64,000 nucleotides of DNA from Liquidambar formosana (taxonomy: Eukaryota; Streptophyta; Magnoliopsida; Saxifragales; Altingiaceae): positions 3,700,003-3,764,002 of the forward strand of contig CM077831.1 in assembly GCA_039720395.1 (NCBI GenBank). Direction: 5' to 3'. Numbering within the stretch: position 1 is the first letter of the stretch; each line of letters starts with the position of its first letter. Under the pieces are notes generated by a model. That model saw nothing but the letters and a program-made list of their open reading frames with translations, had not been told where the DNA came from and did not search any database. Shown here piece by piece: positions 1 to 11,117 of the stretch. The position numbers were made by a program, and so were the translations under genes.

Positions 1-2
1 TA

Positions 3-1253
3 TGGCAAATGGATGTAAAGACCGCTTTCCTTAATGGAAACATTGAGGAAGACCTTTATATGCAGCAACCTGAGGGTTTTACATCCAGTGGTGAGGACCA
101 CAAAGTGTGCAAGCTACAGCGGTCCATTTATGGACTTAAACAAGCTTCTAGAAGCTGGAACATCCGATTCGATGAGGCAATCAAATCGTTTGGTTTCCTA
201 CAGAATATGGATGAACCATGTGTGTACAAGAAAGTTAGTGGGAGTGTGATTACCTTCCTAGTCCTATATGTTGATGACATTCTACTTATCGGGAATAAAG
301 TAGAAACGTTATCAAAAGTGAAAGAGTGGCTTTCACAGAATTTCTCCATGAAAGATTTGGGAGAAGCATCCTATATTCTAGGAATAAAGGTCTATAGAGA
401 TAGATCTAAAAGGATGCTAGGTCTCTCCCAATCATTGTACATAGACAAAATATTGAAAAGGTTCAATTTAGAAGATTCCAAAAGAGGTCTAATTCCTGTT
501 AGGCATGGAATCAAGTTGTCTAAAAACATGGCACCTAAAACTCCAGAGGAGATTGCGTACATGAGGATGATTCCCTATGCTTCTGCAGTAGGGAGTCTAA
601 TGTATGCCATGTTATGTACAAGACCAGATATCGCTTTTGGTGTAAGTGTTACAAGCAGATATCAGGCAGACCCAGGTGTGAAACACTGGGAAGCAGTCAA
701 GGCTGTCCTTAAGTACTTAAGAAGAACTAAGGAACTTTTCCTTGTCTATGGAGGAAGAAATTTAGAAATGGTTGGTTATACGGATTCAGATTTTCAATCT
801 GACGATGATGATAGGAAATCAACATCGGGGTATGTTTTCACCTTGAATGGTGGAGCTGTAAGTTGGAGGAGCTGTAAACAGGATGTTACAGCGGACTCCA
901 CTACAGAGGCTGAGTACATTGCTGCATCAGAGGCTGCAAAGGAAGCTGTTTGGATAAAGAAGTTCATTACTGAACTGGGAGTAGTTCCTGCCATTGAGAA
1001 GCCCTTGCCATTGTTTTGTGACAACAACGGGGCTATTGCTCAAGCTAAGGAACCACGGTCTCATCAAAAGTCCAAACACATTGAGCGTCGATTCCATGTG
1101 ATTAGAGAGATCATTGGAAGAGGTGATATTAGCATACAGAAGATTCACACAACAGAGAATGTAGCAGATCCCTTCACTAAAGCTATGACCCAAGAGCAGT
1201 TGGATCACCACAGACAGGAAATGGGTATTAGATACATTGTGGATTGGCTATAG
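3..1253 (+). CDS. Copia pol, C-terminal part: reverse transcriptase and RNase H (5'-partial)
   Basis: This reading frame is open from the window edge; the first in-frame Met is at 9, inside the conserved RT block (MDVKTAFLNG), so it is not a real start. Numbering from that Met over 414 residues, the RT active-site YVDD is at 87-90. The RNase H acidic residues appear in YTDSD (Asp259), STTEAEY (about 300-302) and CDNNG (Asp338), followed by a conserved HIERRFH segment and the usual Copia tail. Its role is copying element RNA into cDNA in virus-like particles and degrading the RNA template. No stop or frameshift is visible. The stop codon is 14 bp before the 3' LTR, the normal Copia arrangement. 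The sequence resembles Angela/Tork-type elements, but that lineage call is from memory. Confidence 0.95.
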   Translation, partial: WQMDVKTAFLNGNIEEDLYMQQPEGFTSSGEDHKVCKLQRSIYGLKQASRSWNIRFDEAIKSFGFLQNMDEPCVYKKVSGSVITFLVLYVDDILLIGNKVETLSKVKEWLSQNFSMKDLGEASYILGIKVYRDRSKRMLGLSQSLYIDKILKRFNLEDSKRGLIPVRHGIKLSKNMAPKTPEEIAYMRMIPYASAVGSLMYAMLCTRPDIAFGVSVTSRYQADPGVKHWEAVKAVLKYLRRTKELFLVYGGRNLEMVGYTDSDFQSDDDDRKSTSGYVFTLNGGAVSWRSCKQDVTADSTTEAEYIAASEAAKEAVWIKKFITELGVVPAIEKPLPLFCDNNGAIAQAKEPRSHQKSKHIERRFHVIREIIGRGDISIQKIHTTENVADPFTKAMTQEQLDHHRQEMGIRYIVDWL

Positions 1254-1254
1254 T

Positions 1255-1267
1255 GCAAGTGGGAGAT
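1255..1267 (+). other. Polypurine tract of element X
   Basis: The purine-rich string GCAAGTGGGAGAT lies directly before the LTR's first base. It is the expected primer site for plus-strand DNA synthesis. The same tract precedes the 3' LTR of C4 and, on the minus strand, C3. Confidence 0.85.
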
Positions 1268-2924
1268 TGTTAGAGTTATGCCCTAGAGCCAATCATAGAG
1301 ATGATTGTTTAGGGATAAAGGAACAATCATTTGATTTCATTTATGTATGTCACATTTATTATTGATTTAATAAAAGGGCTTATTCTATTATGTTTGTATG
1401 CATCATTTATATTTACATAATATGTCCAAGGAGTTAGAGTTGAGAATATTGAATTACAAAGAGTTGTAATTATGAGACTGTAAATATATCTCTGTACTAA
1501 ACTCCTAAATCATTCCTAGTTGAAGGTTTACTATGATGGACAGTAATGAACCATAGGACTAGCACTTGTTAGGTTGACTCTATAGGAGGATAGCTGGTCT
1601 CAAGCTATTTGTGTGGAGACACTACAACCAACAGGTGGGTGCCTGTTAATAGAATAGGTACACTGAATGTGACCAAAGATTTGAGATAAACTGAATGGAG
1701 TTTTAACCTGCCTGTCAATCAGTTTCTCAATGTTATAGTGGTACAAGTAATCCTTAGACCTAAGACACCATAGTTACCTTATGCATGTAGCTTTAGAAGT
1801 TTGATAACACTAAGTGCAGATTCTATTCATGGGTCTGTAAAGGTGTTCATTGGCCCTATTGCTATGTGTATGAAGGCATGTGAGTGATCAACAAGGAATC
1901 CATTACTCTCGGGAAAAAGAGAGAGAATGTCTCATATAGCATTCATAATATAACTCATTCAGTCCATGGCCATGGCAGTGTGAATATGGAAAGGAGTTTC
2001 CATAAGTTCATCATTGAGTTGATATTTATGAATGAGTATAAAGTAATTGAACTAGGGACTTGACAGACTTCCATGTCCTATTAGTTCAATTGGAGACATT
2101 GTGTAAATGGAAGGATGCAATTGTAACCTATAAACTATAACAGAAGGGTTCTTTGATAGATACATATTCACTTCATTAAGGACGACACCATGAACCATAT
2201 GCTAGGTGTTATTCATGGTTAGTAGAAGCCCTAATTGAAATAAGTGAGTTATAATCAATTAGGGAATTGGAAGGAGTTCCAATTAGACCCTAAATGGAAA
2301 GAGTTCCATTGTGCACACCTCGTGCTATTCCTACTACTTGATGATGTGAACCCAATGGGTCACACACTGATCATGCAAGATGAGCTTTAAAGTCTATGAG
2401 AGAAAGGGTATGAGTGCATAAAGAATAGTTCTTTGAGGCCTATTTATATTTGATATAATTTATAGGGGTTATTGTGCAATTTAGAGAAATTGCATAACAC
2501 CCTAATAGGGTTTCCCCCTAGGGCCGGCCCCCTTGAGTGTGGACTATATAAGTCACACTTTGAAGTGATGACATCATCACAAGAAGAAACCCCAAAGGTG
2601 CTGGCCGAAATTTTCCAGCCCCCTCTCTCTCTCTCCTCTCTTCTCCTACACTAGCAACAACAAGGGAAAAGAAGGAAAAGACTTGAAGCTCTAGCTAGGT
2701 GTGGATACCGTTGGAGGCAGCACACTTGGGCTGCTCATTCACCGCTGTCCGGAATCAAAGCTTGGAGCAAAAAGGAGAAGACAAAAATTCTGTAAGTGTT
2801 CTAACCCTCTTCATAGCTAGGGTTTGATTTTGTATATGCATAGTTAGATTCATGGGCTGTGGAATCAAAGGAAAAATTTTTATATTCCGCACTTCTATTT
2901 TTCCCTCTTGTATGATTCCCAACA
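1268..2924 (+). repeat. Copia 3' LTR of element X
   Basis: A 1657-bp LTR that starts TGTTAGAGTTATGCCC and ends GATTCCCAACA. A TATA box (TATATAA) lies at 2545-2551 with a CT-rich tract about 75 bp beyond it. Near the 3' end come the GCAGC-loop-GCTGC hairpin and CTGTAAGTG. Characters shared with the solo LTR at 55194 (for example GATTCTATTCATGGGTCTG) set these two apart from the C3/C4 LTRs. Confidence 0.95.
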
Positions 2925-3566
2925 GAACTAGCTTGTTTTGAGCAAAAATGGGTTTAATGGGTTTTTGATTTGCAAAGTGCTGCAAATTTGTTGTTTTTGA
3001 TGTGAAATTGGGTGTTAATGATGCTATTTCATGTGTATGAATCCCTCTTGAAGTGTGGATTTGAATGCCTTTGGGTATTGGAGTGATTTTGCAAAATGGG
3101 GTAAGCTTTCTAGAGAGAGAAACTCCAATTTTCAGGTTCCTTGAACAAGGGGTATGAATAGTGCACTTGGGTATTTAAAAACCCAGAATTTTTCAGCATT
3201 GGGCTCGGGTAACCACCCAAGCCTTGGGCGGCTAGCCACCAGGGCCTAGGCGGCTAGCCTCCCAAGGCCTGGTGGTCACCCAAGCCGCTTTGTTTTGGCT
3301 TTGTTCCTCGCTTTATCACGCCTTGGTGCGTGATTAAACCTTCTTCCAAACGAGATATTCAACACTTTTTGAGCTTAAAATCAAGCATATTTCACCTTAA
3401 AATCAATTCCTTGAATTGATTTTATGTTCAAAAGGGTTGAATATAATTCCCCTGTGCCATGCCAACTCAAGTGACAATGTGTTAAGGCACTTTCCGCTTA
3501 CACCATGCTTGTTCAATCTTGATAAATTGATCATATATCCTCATTTCAAATCTTGATTTTCCATCC
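2925..3566. other. Unassigned AT-rich sequence with one GC-rich island
   Basis: This lies between element X and the minisatellite. I see no ORF of note, no primer-binding site after the LTR and no LTR terminus, so I cannot assign it. It may be leftover transposon LTR, because its GC-rich island (listed separately) resembles islands inside the two Gypsy LTRs. It could also be old host DNA. Confidence 0.5.
3204..3293. repeat. GC-rich inverted-repeat island 1
   Basis: A ~90-bp GC-rich patch in AT-rich DNA. The left arm CTCGGGTAACCACC (3204-3217) is nearly complementary to the right arm GGTGGTCACCCAAG (3271-3284), with two non-pairing positions. Between them are repeats of a GGCGGCTAGCC-type motif. 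Related islands occur at 7313-7392 and 52932-53011 inside Gypsy LTRs. Confidence 0.75.
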
Positions 3567-4444
3567 CACTTGGTTAGATATATTCATCACTTAGATATAT
3601 TCTTCCATTTCAAAAGTATGTTCACCTTTTGAATATGCTTCCTAGTTTCAAATCCTTATTCATTGTCACTTACTTGGTTAAATATATTCATCACTTGAAT
3701 ATATTTCTCCATTTCAAAGGTATGTTCATCACTTGAACATGCTTCTCAATTCATTCTCTACCTTACTTGGTTAAATATATTCATCACTTGAATATATTTC
3801 TCTATTTCAATGGTATGTTCATCACTTGAACATACTTCTCAGCTCATTGTCACTTACTTGGTTAAATATATTCATCACTTGAATATATTTCTCCATTTCA
3901 ATGGTATACTCATCACTTGAACATGCTTCTTAGATCATTCTCTACCTTACTTGGTTAAATATATTCATCACTTGAATATATTTCTCCATTTCAAAGGTAT
4001 GTTCATCACTTGAACATACTTCTCAGTTCATTGTCACTTACTTGGTTAAATATATTCATCACTTGAATATATTTCTCCATTTCAATGGTGTGTTCATCAC
4101 TTGAACATACTTCTCAGTTCATTGTCACTTACTTGGTTAAATATATTCATCACTTGAATATATTTCTCCATTTCAATGGTGTGTTCATCACTTGAACATA
4201 CTTCTCAGTTCATTGTCACTTACTTAGTTAAATATATTCATCACTTGAATATATTTCTCCATTTCAATGGTATACTCATCACTTGAGTATACTTCTCAGA
4301 TTATTCTCTATCATACTTGGTTAAATATCTTCATCACTTGAATATATTTCTCCATTTCAAAAGTATACTCATCACCTAAGTATGCTTCTCAGTCTCTTTC
4401 AATCACTTGGTTAAATATATTCATCACTTGAATATATTTCTCCA
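3567..4444. repeat. Minisatellite, ~91-93 bp unit, about 9-10 copies, hairpin-forming
   Basis: Successive copies of TTGGTTAAATATATTCATC start at 3674, 3767, 3858, 3951, 4042, 4133, 4224 (TTAG variant), 4317 and 4407, giving spacings of 90-93 bp. More diverged units precede 3674. Each unit carries two short inverted repeats around the same TCACT spacer: AAATATATTCA/TGAATATATTT and GTATGTTCA/TGAACATAC. The array stops where the C0 leader starts at 4445. Confidence 0.92.
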
Positions 4445-5153
4445 TTTTAATGCTTACAGTTTTTCTTTACATTATGCAATGAGATTGTATGTATGTGTTT
4501 GGATGATGATTATGGACTATACCCCTTAAACCAATTGTGATTGGCCATTTTATGAATGGGTTGCAATAATTTTTCAAGAGTTGTAATTTTATTATGGTGA
4601 TGTAATTTATTATTTGGGGCTTGCATGCCACCTTCCCTCTCTCTCTATCATTCTCTTATGTACCCCACATTCCCTTTATGTATCCCTTTTTGTATATTAT
4701 GTAAATGTTATGTAATCAAGAGCGCACTAAGGAGCCTGGTGGACCCAAAGGAGTATGATGGAGCCCAACAAGCCAATGGTGGAGACCAACAAGCCAATAG
4801 TGGAGACCATCAAGCCAAGGGAGCAGATTCAAGGACTTGAAAGCTTAGAGAAGTTTTTCAAGAAAGCATGCATGTTACGAATGGTTTATTTTATGATCAC
4901 CTACACCCACCATAGACCTAGGATTCAATCTATTGGCTTGGATTGAATCTTCTTAAAGTCCATAATCATCATAGTGGGAGCTTTAATTTATGAGATAATT
5001 GTTTTAGCTCCAATACCATAGTTCGGTATATGTTACCTATTCACTTAGGGACTAATATCAAGATATGGTACTTTATATATGTTGATATATAATAGCATGC
5101 GATGTATGATTTATAATAACCTGAGATGTATGATTATAAATAGCATAATTTAT
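4445..5153 (+). mobile_element. Copia C0, left fragment: part of the leader
   Basis: From TTTTAATGCTTACAG onward this matches the plus-strand leader of C4 (about 38970-39677) closely. The LTR, PBS and first ~2 kb of leader seen in C4 are missing; the minisatellite abuts instead. Small ORFs here (around 4625-4946) recur in other leaders and look like chance frames. C0 continues at 49129, because C4 has the two flanks joined without a gap. The last five bases, TTTAT (5149-5153), are the left target-site duplication of C1. Confidence 0.88.
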
Positions 5154-6605
5154 TGTTGGGAATCGAACTAGGGAGGAAAACATACAAAGGTGAAATTAAA
5201 ATTTTCCTACGATTCCCAAACCCATGAATCCAATTATGCATAATACAAAATAGAAACCCTAACTACAAAGAGAGTTAGGATACTTACAGTTGAACAAAGT
5301 CTTCTCCTTTATGCTCTAAGCTTTGTCTTCTCCTTTTTGCTCCAAGCTTGAACCCCGGGCAGCAATGAATGAGTAATCCAAGTGTACTGCCTCCAACAGT
5401 ATCCACACCTAACTTGAGCTTGAAGTCCTTTCCTTCTTCTTCCTTGTTGTTGCTAGAGGTGGAGAAGAAAGAGAGAGAGAGAGAGAGGGAGAGCTGTAAT
5501 TTTCGGCCAGCCCTTGGGGAGAATGATTGTGTTGATTTCATCACCTTATAATGGGCATTATATAGCCCACTAATATGGCCGGCCATGGGGGGATTCCTAA
5601 CCCTAGTGGGTTTTGTGTAATTACTCTTAATTACACAATTAGCCCACTAATTTGCATCAAATACAAATTAGCCCACTAATTTGCATCAAATACAAATTAG
5701 CCCCTTAAAGAACTTTTCTTTAATCAATTATACCCTTTCTCTCATAGACAATCAAGCTCTCTTAGCATGATCAGTGTGTGACCCATTGGGTTCACATCAT
5801 CAAGTAATAGGAATTGCACATGTTGTGCACAATGAAACACTTTCCATTAAGGGTCTAATTGGAACTCCTTCCAATTCCCTAATTGATTATAACTCATTTA
5901 TATCAATTAGGGCTTCTACTAACCATGAGTAACACCTAGCATATGGCTCATGGTGTGGTCCTTAATAAGGTGAATAGTCATTTACAAAGAACCCTTCTGT
6001 TATAGTTTATAGGTTACAATTCCATCCTTCCATCAACACAATGTCTCCAATTGAACTAATAGGACATGGAAGTATGTCAAGTCCCTAGTTCAATTACTTT
6101 ATACTCATTCATTAATATCAACTCAATGATGAACTTATGGAAACTCCTTTTCATATTCATTCCACCATGGGCCCATGGATTTATTGAGTTATATTCAATG
6201 AATGCTATATGAGACATTCACTCCCTTTTTCCTGAGAGTGATGGATTCCTTGTTGATCACTCACATGCCTTCACGCACATAGCAGTAGGGCCAATAAACA
6301 CCCTTACAGACCCCTGAATAGGATCTGCACTTAGTGTTATCAAACTTCTAAAGCTACATGCATAAGACAACTATGATGTCTCAGGTCTAAAGATTACTTA
6401 TACCACTATAACAATGAGAAACTGATTGACAGGCAGGTTAAAACTCCATTCAGTTTATCTCATATCTTTGGTCACATTCAGTGTACCTATTCTTGTAATA
6501 GGCACCCACTTGTTGGTTGTAGTGTCTCCACACAAATAGCTTGAGACTAGCTATCCTCCTATAGAGTCAACCTAACAAGTGCTAGTCCTATAGTTCATTA
6601 TTGTC
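5154..6605 (-). repeat. C1 3' LTR, outer segment (interrupted at 6605)
   Basis: Reverse-oriented Copia LTR starting TGTTGGGAATCG. The TATA box is on the minus strand as TTATATA at 5568-5574. The conserved LTR hairpin is at 5373-5390 and the donor-like motif lies just inside the left end. It breaks at 6605 where the Gypsy LTR enters and resumes after 11609. Confidence 0.93.
5641..5698. repeat. 29-bp tandem duplication within the C1 LTR
   Basis: Two exact 29-bp copies (5641-5669, 5670-5698) begin AGCCCACTAATTTGCATC, followed by AGCCCC. The partner LTR at 47436 has one copy, so the duplication arose after insertion. It accounts for most of the length difference between the two C1 LTRs. Confidence 0.95.
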
Positions 6606-7312
6606 TGTCACACCCCATTTTTGCCACCTTAGCTAGGGTTTGTCATTTCATGTGTCTTTTTATTTCCTTTTTGAGTCTAGTCTTTTGCAATGAGTTTCTA
6701 GGGTCCTAAGGATAGTGTGTATGAATTTTGGTTCGATTTGGAGTTGATCTTGAGGGCTAATAAGAACTTTTGTGACTTGAGGGGCATAATCGTCTTTTAG
6801 GCCACAAACTTTCCATTTGACCTTGAAATGATCTCCAAGTTGCCAATTAGAGTTCATATGAATGCATTTGAGGTATTTATGGGTTCAATTCGATGAATTG
6901 ATGGTTCGGGATTAGAATGGCTCAACAAGGCTCAGGTTCGTTAAGAGACCTATTTCGGGTTAGCTCGAATTGGCTCATGACTTTCACTCTATGACTACTC
7001 ATTTGACCTTGATTAGTCTTAATTTCATCCCCAAATGTGTTTAGGGAGGTTGAATTGCGAATTAGAAAGCATTCGGTGCGACCCTATGTGCATACCTAAG
7101 CTAAGCGATGGTGAGGCATAGCGGTTAACCGCCTTTGTAGGACCCAACCATGCAGCCATGGCTAGGGTTTCTCACCCTCAAGTGACTCAAATTACATTCC
7201 CCTTTGAAACACGGTCGTTTTGGCTTTCGTTTCGTCAAAATCGGAGTTAATTTGAACCCTGAAACACATTTGGAAGCCGAAATGGTCAAAATTGGGCTGA
7301 AGATGACATGGC

Positions 7313-7392
7313 CTCGGGTGACCACCCAAGCCTGGGTGGCTAGCCGCCTGGGCCCAGGCTGCTAGCCGCCCAGCCCCAGGTGGTCACCCGAG
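7313..7392. repeat. GC-rich inverted-repeat island 2, in Gypsy LTR
   Basis: The arms CTCGGGTGACCACC (7313-7326) and GGTGGTCACCCGAG (7379-7392) are perfectly complementary over 14 bp. The 52 bp between them are GC-rich with GGCTAGCCGCC-type repeats. The island lies about 190 bp upstream of the putative TATA box. Confidence 0.9.
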
Positions 7393-7579
7393 CCACTTTC
7401 CTTTTTTGATTCTTGACGCGGCTCCCACCCTATTTCCTTGGATTTGCTCGCCTCCAGCCGCCATTTAACCCTAATTTCAACCCTATTTGACCTACTTGAG
7501 CCCCAAGGGAACCTCTAAGAGCCCTTGGATCAATACCTAGGGTTTTAATCCCAACCATTGAGGGTTTTACCTCAAACCC

Positions 7580-7587
7580 TATAAATA
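7580..7587 (+). promoter_or_regulatory. Putative TATA box of the Gypsy LTR
   Basis: TATAAATA followed by CCCCCTTATAC is a good plant TATA box in the middle part of the LTR, as expected for the U3/R boundary. No transcript evidence is available from sequence. Confidence 0.6.
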
Positions 7588-7844
7588 CCCCCTTATACTT
7601 CAGCAATAGGGGAGGCAAATTTCTGAAGTGAGAGGCATGTGTGAGACTTGGAAGCTATGACAGCCATCCTTAGGGTAGTTTAACCTAAACTTTGAGTGAG
7701 AGTGAGAGAGAAAGCTTGAAGGAGGGCTGGAGTTTGGCTTGAAGGCTTGAAGGAAGGAATTCCCAGCAGTGCATAAGAGGAGGAGGACTCTCTACAGCAG
7801 CCACCATAGGTATACCTCTCCCCCTTTCTCTCTTTCATTCAAAT

Positions 7845-8365
7845 TAGGGTTTTCTGCATAGGATAGCATTATTTCATGTTCAAGCTTATGTTTTTATCAT
7901 GTGTTGATGCTTCTAATGCTTAGAATGCATGATTAGGATACTGTTTATGGCTGGTTTTGCATGATATAATGTCATTCCATGTGATTTTATAGGTGGTTGT
8001 GATTTTAGGGTTTCTAGTGTCTTTTTAGGGGTTTCTCATTGAATAGCTATTATTGCATGTTCGAGCTAGCATTTTTATCACGTGTGGATACTTTCATGAG
8101 TTAATATGCATGATTATAATCTTGTTTATGGTCATTTTACATGCTAGAGGGCTGTTTAATGTGATCTCATGCATAGTTGCAATTCTAGGGTTTCTTTAGT
8201 GCTGAAATTGAGTTTATGCTTAGAATAGCTTTATTTCATGTGAAAGTCTATGTCTTTACCATGTGTGGATCATTTTATTGATTAATATGCATGGTTAGAA
8301 TGCTGTTCATATTCGGTTTTGCATGATTTAAGGTTATTTCATGGGATTTTATGCACTAGTGTGAT
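7845..8365. repeat. Diverged ~181-bp tandem repeat in the Gypsy LTR, about 3 units
   Basis: Blocks containing TAGGGTTT, then ATAGC-TT-ATT(T/G)CATGT, CATGTGT(T/G)GAT, ATATGCATG-TTA and TTTTGCATGAT recur in order. TAGGGTTT anchors are near 8006, 8186 and 8367; the first unit begins about 7845. Units are diverged but collinear. Confidence 0.7.
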
Positions 8366-8666
8366 TCTAGGGTTTTTATCATCCTTGTGTTGGTTTAGTT
8401 GCATATAGCATGATAGCTTAGGGATTTTCTCTGTTTTTTTCTTCATAGTTACTATATGTGGATTGCATATTAGATAACTATGGTATTTTTAGCATTCATG
8501 TAGTGGATTTTAGTGTTTTTATGCATGTCATGGTTCTAGGATTAAACTAGGGTTTGTAATCATTCACTGCTTATGTTGTTTGCATATTTAGTGAATGAAA
8601 ATAGACCTTGTTTCTATTCTGTCCAGATTTGTTTATTGCCTTAAATATGATATTTGGAGCATTCAT

Positions 8667-10356
8667 TGTTGGGAATCAAACTAGAGAGGAAAAATACAAA
8701 GGCGGAATTTAAAATTTTTCCTACGATTCCCAAACCCATGAATCTTAATTATGCTTAATACAAAACAAAAACCCTAACTAGAAGAGGGTAGAATTACTTA
8801 CAGTTGATTCAAATCTTCTCCTTTATACTCCAAGCTTTTTCTTCTCCTTTTTGTTCCAAGCTTTGTCTCCGGACAGCGGTGAATGAGTAGCCCAAGTGTG
8901 CTGCCTCCAACAGTATCCACACCTAGCTAGAGCTTGATGTCCTTTCCTTCTTTCCCTTGTTGATGCTAGAGTAGGAGAAGAGAGGAGAGAGAGGTAAAAT
9001 TTTCGGCCAGCACTTGGGAGCCTCCAAGAGTGCTTCAAGTGATGATGTCATCACATCATAAAAGGCTTTAAATAGCCTCCAACTAGGGCCGGCCAAGGGG
9101 GGTCTCCAAACCCTAATCTAATTTGTGTAATTACTCTTAATTACACAAGTAGCCCACTAGTTTGCATCAATTACAAATTAGCCCCTTAAAGAACTTTTCT
9201 TTAATCACTTATACCCTTTCTCTCATAGACAATTAAGCTCTCTTAGCATGATCAGTGTGTGACCCATTGGGTTCACATCATTAAGTAGTAGGAACAGCAC
9301 AAGTTGTGCACAATGGAACACTTTCCATTAAGGGTCTAATTGAAACTCCTTTCAATTCCCTAATTGATTATAACTCATTTATATCAATTAGGGCTTCTAC
9401 TAACCATGAGTAACACCTAGCATATGGCTCATGGTGTGGTCCTTAATGAGGTGAATAGTCATTTACAAAGAACCCTTCTGTTATAGTTTACAGGTTACAA
9501 TTCCATCCTTCCATCAACACAATGTCTCCAATTGAACTAATAGGACATGGAAGTCTGTCAAGTCCCTAGTTCAATTACTTTATACTCATTCATTAATATC
9601 AACTCAATGATGAACTTATGGAAACTTCTTTCCATATTCATTCTACCATGGGCCCATGGATTTAATGAGTTATATTCAATGAATGCTGTATGAGACATTC
9701 ACTCTCTTTTTCCTGAGAGTGATGGATTCCTTGTTGATCACTCACATGCCTTCACACACATAGCAGTAGGGCTAATGAACACCCTTACAGACCCCTGAGT
9801 AGGATCTGCACTTAGTGTTATCAAACTTCTAAAGCTACATGTATAAGACAACCATGGTGTCTCAGGTCTAAGGATTACTTGTACCACTATAACAATGAGA
9901 AACTGATTGACAGGCAGGTTAAAACTCCATTCAGTTTATCTCATATCTTTGGTCACATTCAGTGTACCTATTCTTATAATAGGCACCCACTTGTTGGTTG
10001 TAGTGTCTCCACACAAATAGCTTGAGACTAGCTATCCTCCTATAGAGTCAACCTAACAAGTGCTAGTCCTATGGTTCATTACTGTCCATCATAGTGAACC
10101 TTCAACTAGGAATGATTTAGGTGTTTAGTACAGAGATATATTTACAGTCTCAAAATTACAACCCTTTGTAATTTCATATTCTCAACTCTAACTCCATGGA
10201 CATATTATGTAAATATCAATGATGCATATAAACATAATAGAACAAGCCCTTTTATTAAATCAATAATAAATGTGACATATATAAATGAAATCAATTGATT
10301 GTTCCTAATCCCTAAACAATCATCTCCATGATTGGCTCTAGGGCATAATCCTAACA
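8667..10356 (-). mobile_element. Copia solo LTR (C2 left LTR) nested in the Gypsy LTR
   Basis: A 1690-bp minus-strand LTR flanked by the duplication TTCAT (8662-8666 and 10357-10361). No internal Copia sequence accompanies it. It is nearly identical to the LTR split between 18314-19314 and 28986-29684, which is followed by the same TTCAT and Gypsy sequence. I read both as LTRs of one original element C2. The TATA position reads TTTAAAT here. Confidence 0.93.
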
Positions 10357-11038
10357 TTCATATGGTTGATTTTTAGGGTTATTTGCATGTCATTGCATAT
10401 AGGACTGAATTAGGGTTTAGTTAGCTTATGATTCATGTTGTTCGCATGACTTGCGGTTGATTTTAAACTCTATTTCAATTCTGTCCAGATCTATTATTTG
10501 TCCTTAATATGATGTTTTGAGCATGTGTTAGCTTATGTTTAAGCATGATAATTGCTTTATTGGAACCTAGCTTGGTTGGTTGGTATTCTTGGTATGTTTT
10601 GCATGCAAATTGCAGGTGCTTTGATAGGTACAACAGGTGCAACTCCCCCACCAATGTGGGATGGTTATTTTGGCTATTGCAAGATGAAATCTTGCAAATA
10701 AGATAATTACCCTATGCAATAGGGTGGTTATTTTGACAGGTTGCTTTTGCTTAAAGGTAAGTAGGGTATGAGGGTGCCCCAATTTATCCTTCTTTCCTTT
10801 CCTTGAAACTTTCCCTTTCTCCCTCCTAGGGTTATTTCTTAATAGGGGAACATGGCAATCCTTATAGTTTCCTTTCATTAAAAAATACTTTTTAAATCAA
10901 AGTTTCCATCTTTATCAAATTCCATATTTACTAAACATCTTTTGGGAATCATTTATTTTTGGAAACTTACCATGTTTTTCTTGAAAGGAAACTTAGGGTT
11001 TACCATAGGCCTCCATTAGGTTATAACCCTATTCCCTT

Positions 11039-11117
11039 TCGAACTACGTGGACTTTGATCCATGTATTTCCATACATGGTACATAGGCGCTCTTCGTGAG
11101 GTTCAAGTCCGCCCTAG
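11039..11117 (+). promoter_or_regulatory. Conserved block of the Gypsy LTR (ACTACGTGGACTTTGAT...CTCTTCGTGAGG)
   Basis: This ~75-bp block is better conserved than its surroundings in all three Gypsy LTR copies (also 30367-30445 and 54716-54795). It contains two ACGT/ACAT-centred parts that can partly pair (CATGTATTTCCATACATGG). Similar ACTACGT...GTAGGC blocks are familiar to me from other plant LTRs; a role in transcript start or 3'-end formation is inference. Confidence 0.5.

Larger units (their letters stand above)
1..2924 (+). mobile_element. Copia element X, 3' part (5' end outside window)
   Basis: This is the 3' portion of a Ty1/copia LTR retrotransposon. It holds the end of pol (RT and RNase H, in the order typical of Copia), a polypurine tract and a complete 3' LTR ending in AACA at 2924. 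The 5' LTR, gag, protease and integrase lie left of the window, so the target-site duplication cannot be checked; the right flank begins GAACT. It is the only Copia copy here whose RT/RNase H frame is open, so it represents the potentially autonomous class. Its LTR is closest to the solo LTR at 55194-56849. Confidence 0.95.

Noticed and set aside
3567..4444. Centromeric satellite
   Set aside because: Only about 0.9 kb and ~10 units of ~92 bp; too short an array to call.
4625..4946. Small ORFs starting MPPSLSL and MMEPNKP as a conserved leader gene
   Set aside because: The frames recur only because the leader DNA recurs; lengths vary, and the protein is low complexity from CT-rich and repeated ACAAGCCAA-type DNA. 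A short upstream ORF role is possible but not supported.
5284..5586. 100-residue minus-strand ORF in the LTR
   Set aside because: It lies over LTR promoter and GA tract sequence; the Ser/Leu run comes from the microsatellite, and frames break in other LTR copies.
10567..10878. 103-residue minus-strand ORF, repeated at 29895-30206
   Set aside because: Both copies are part of the duplicated Gypsy LTR; the only similarity is to each other and there is no domain.
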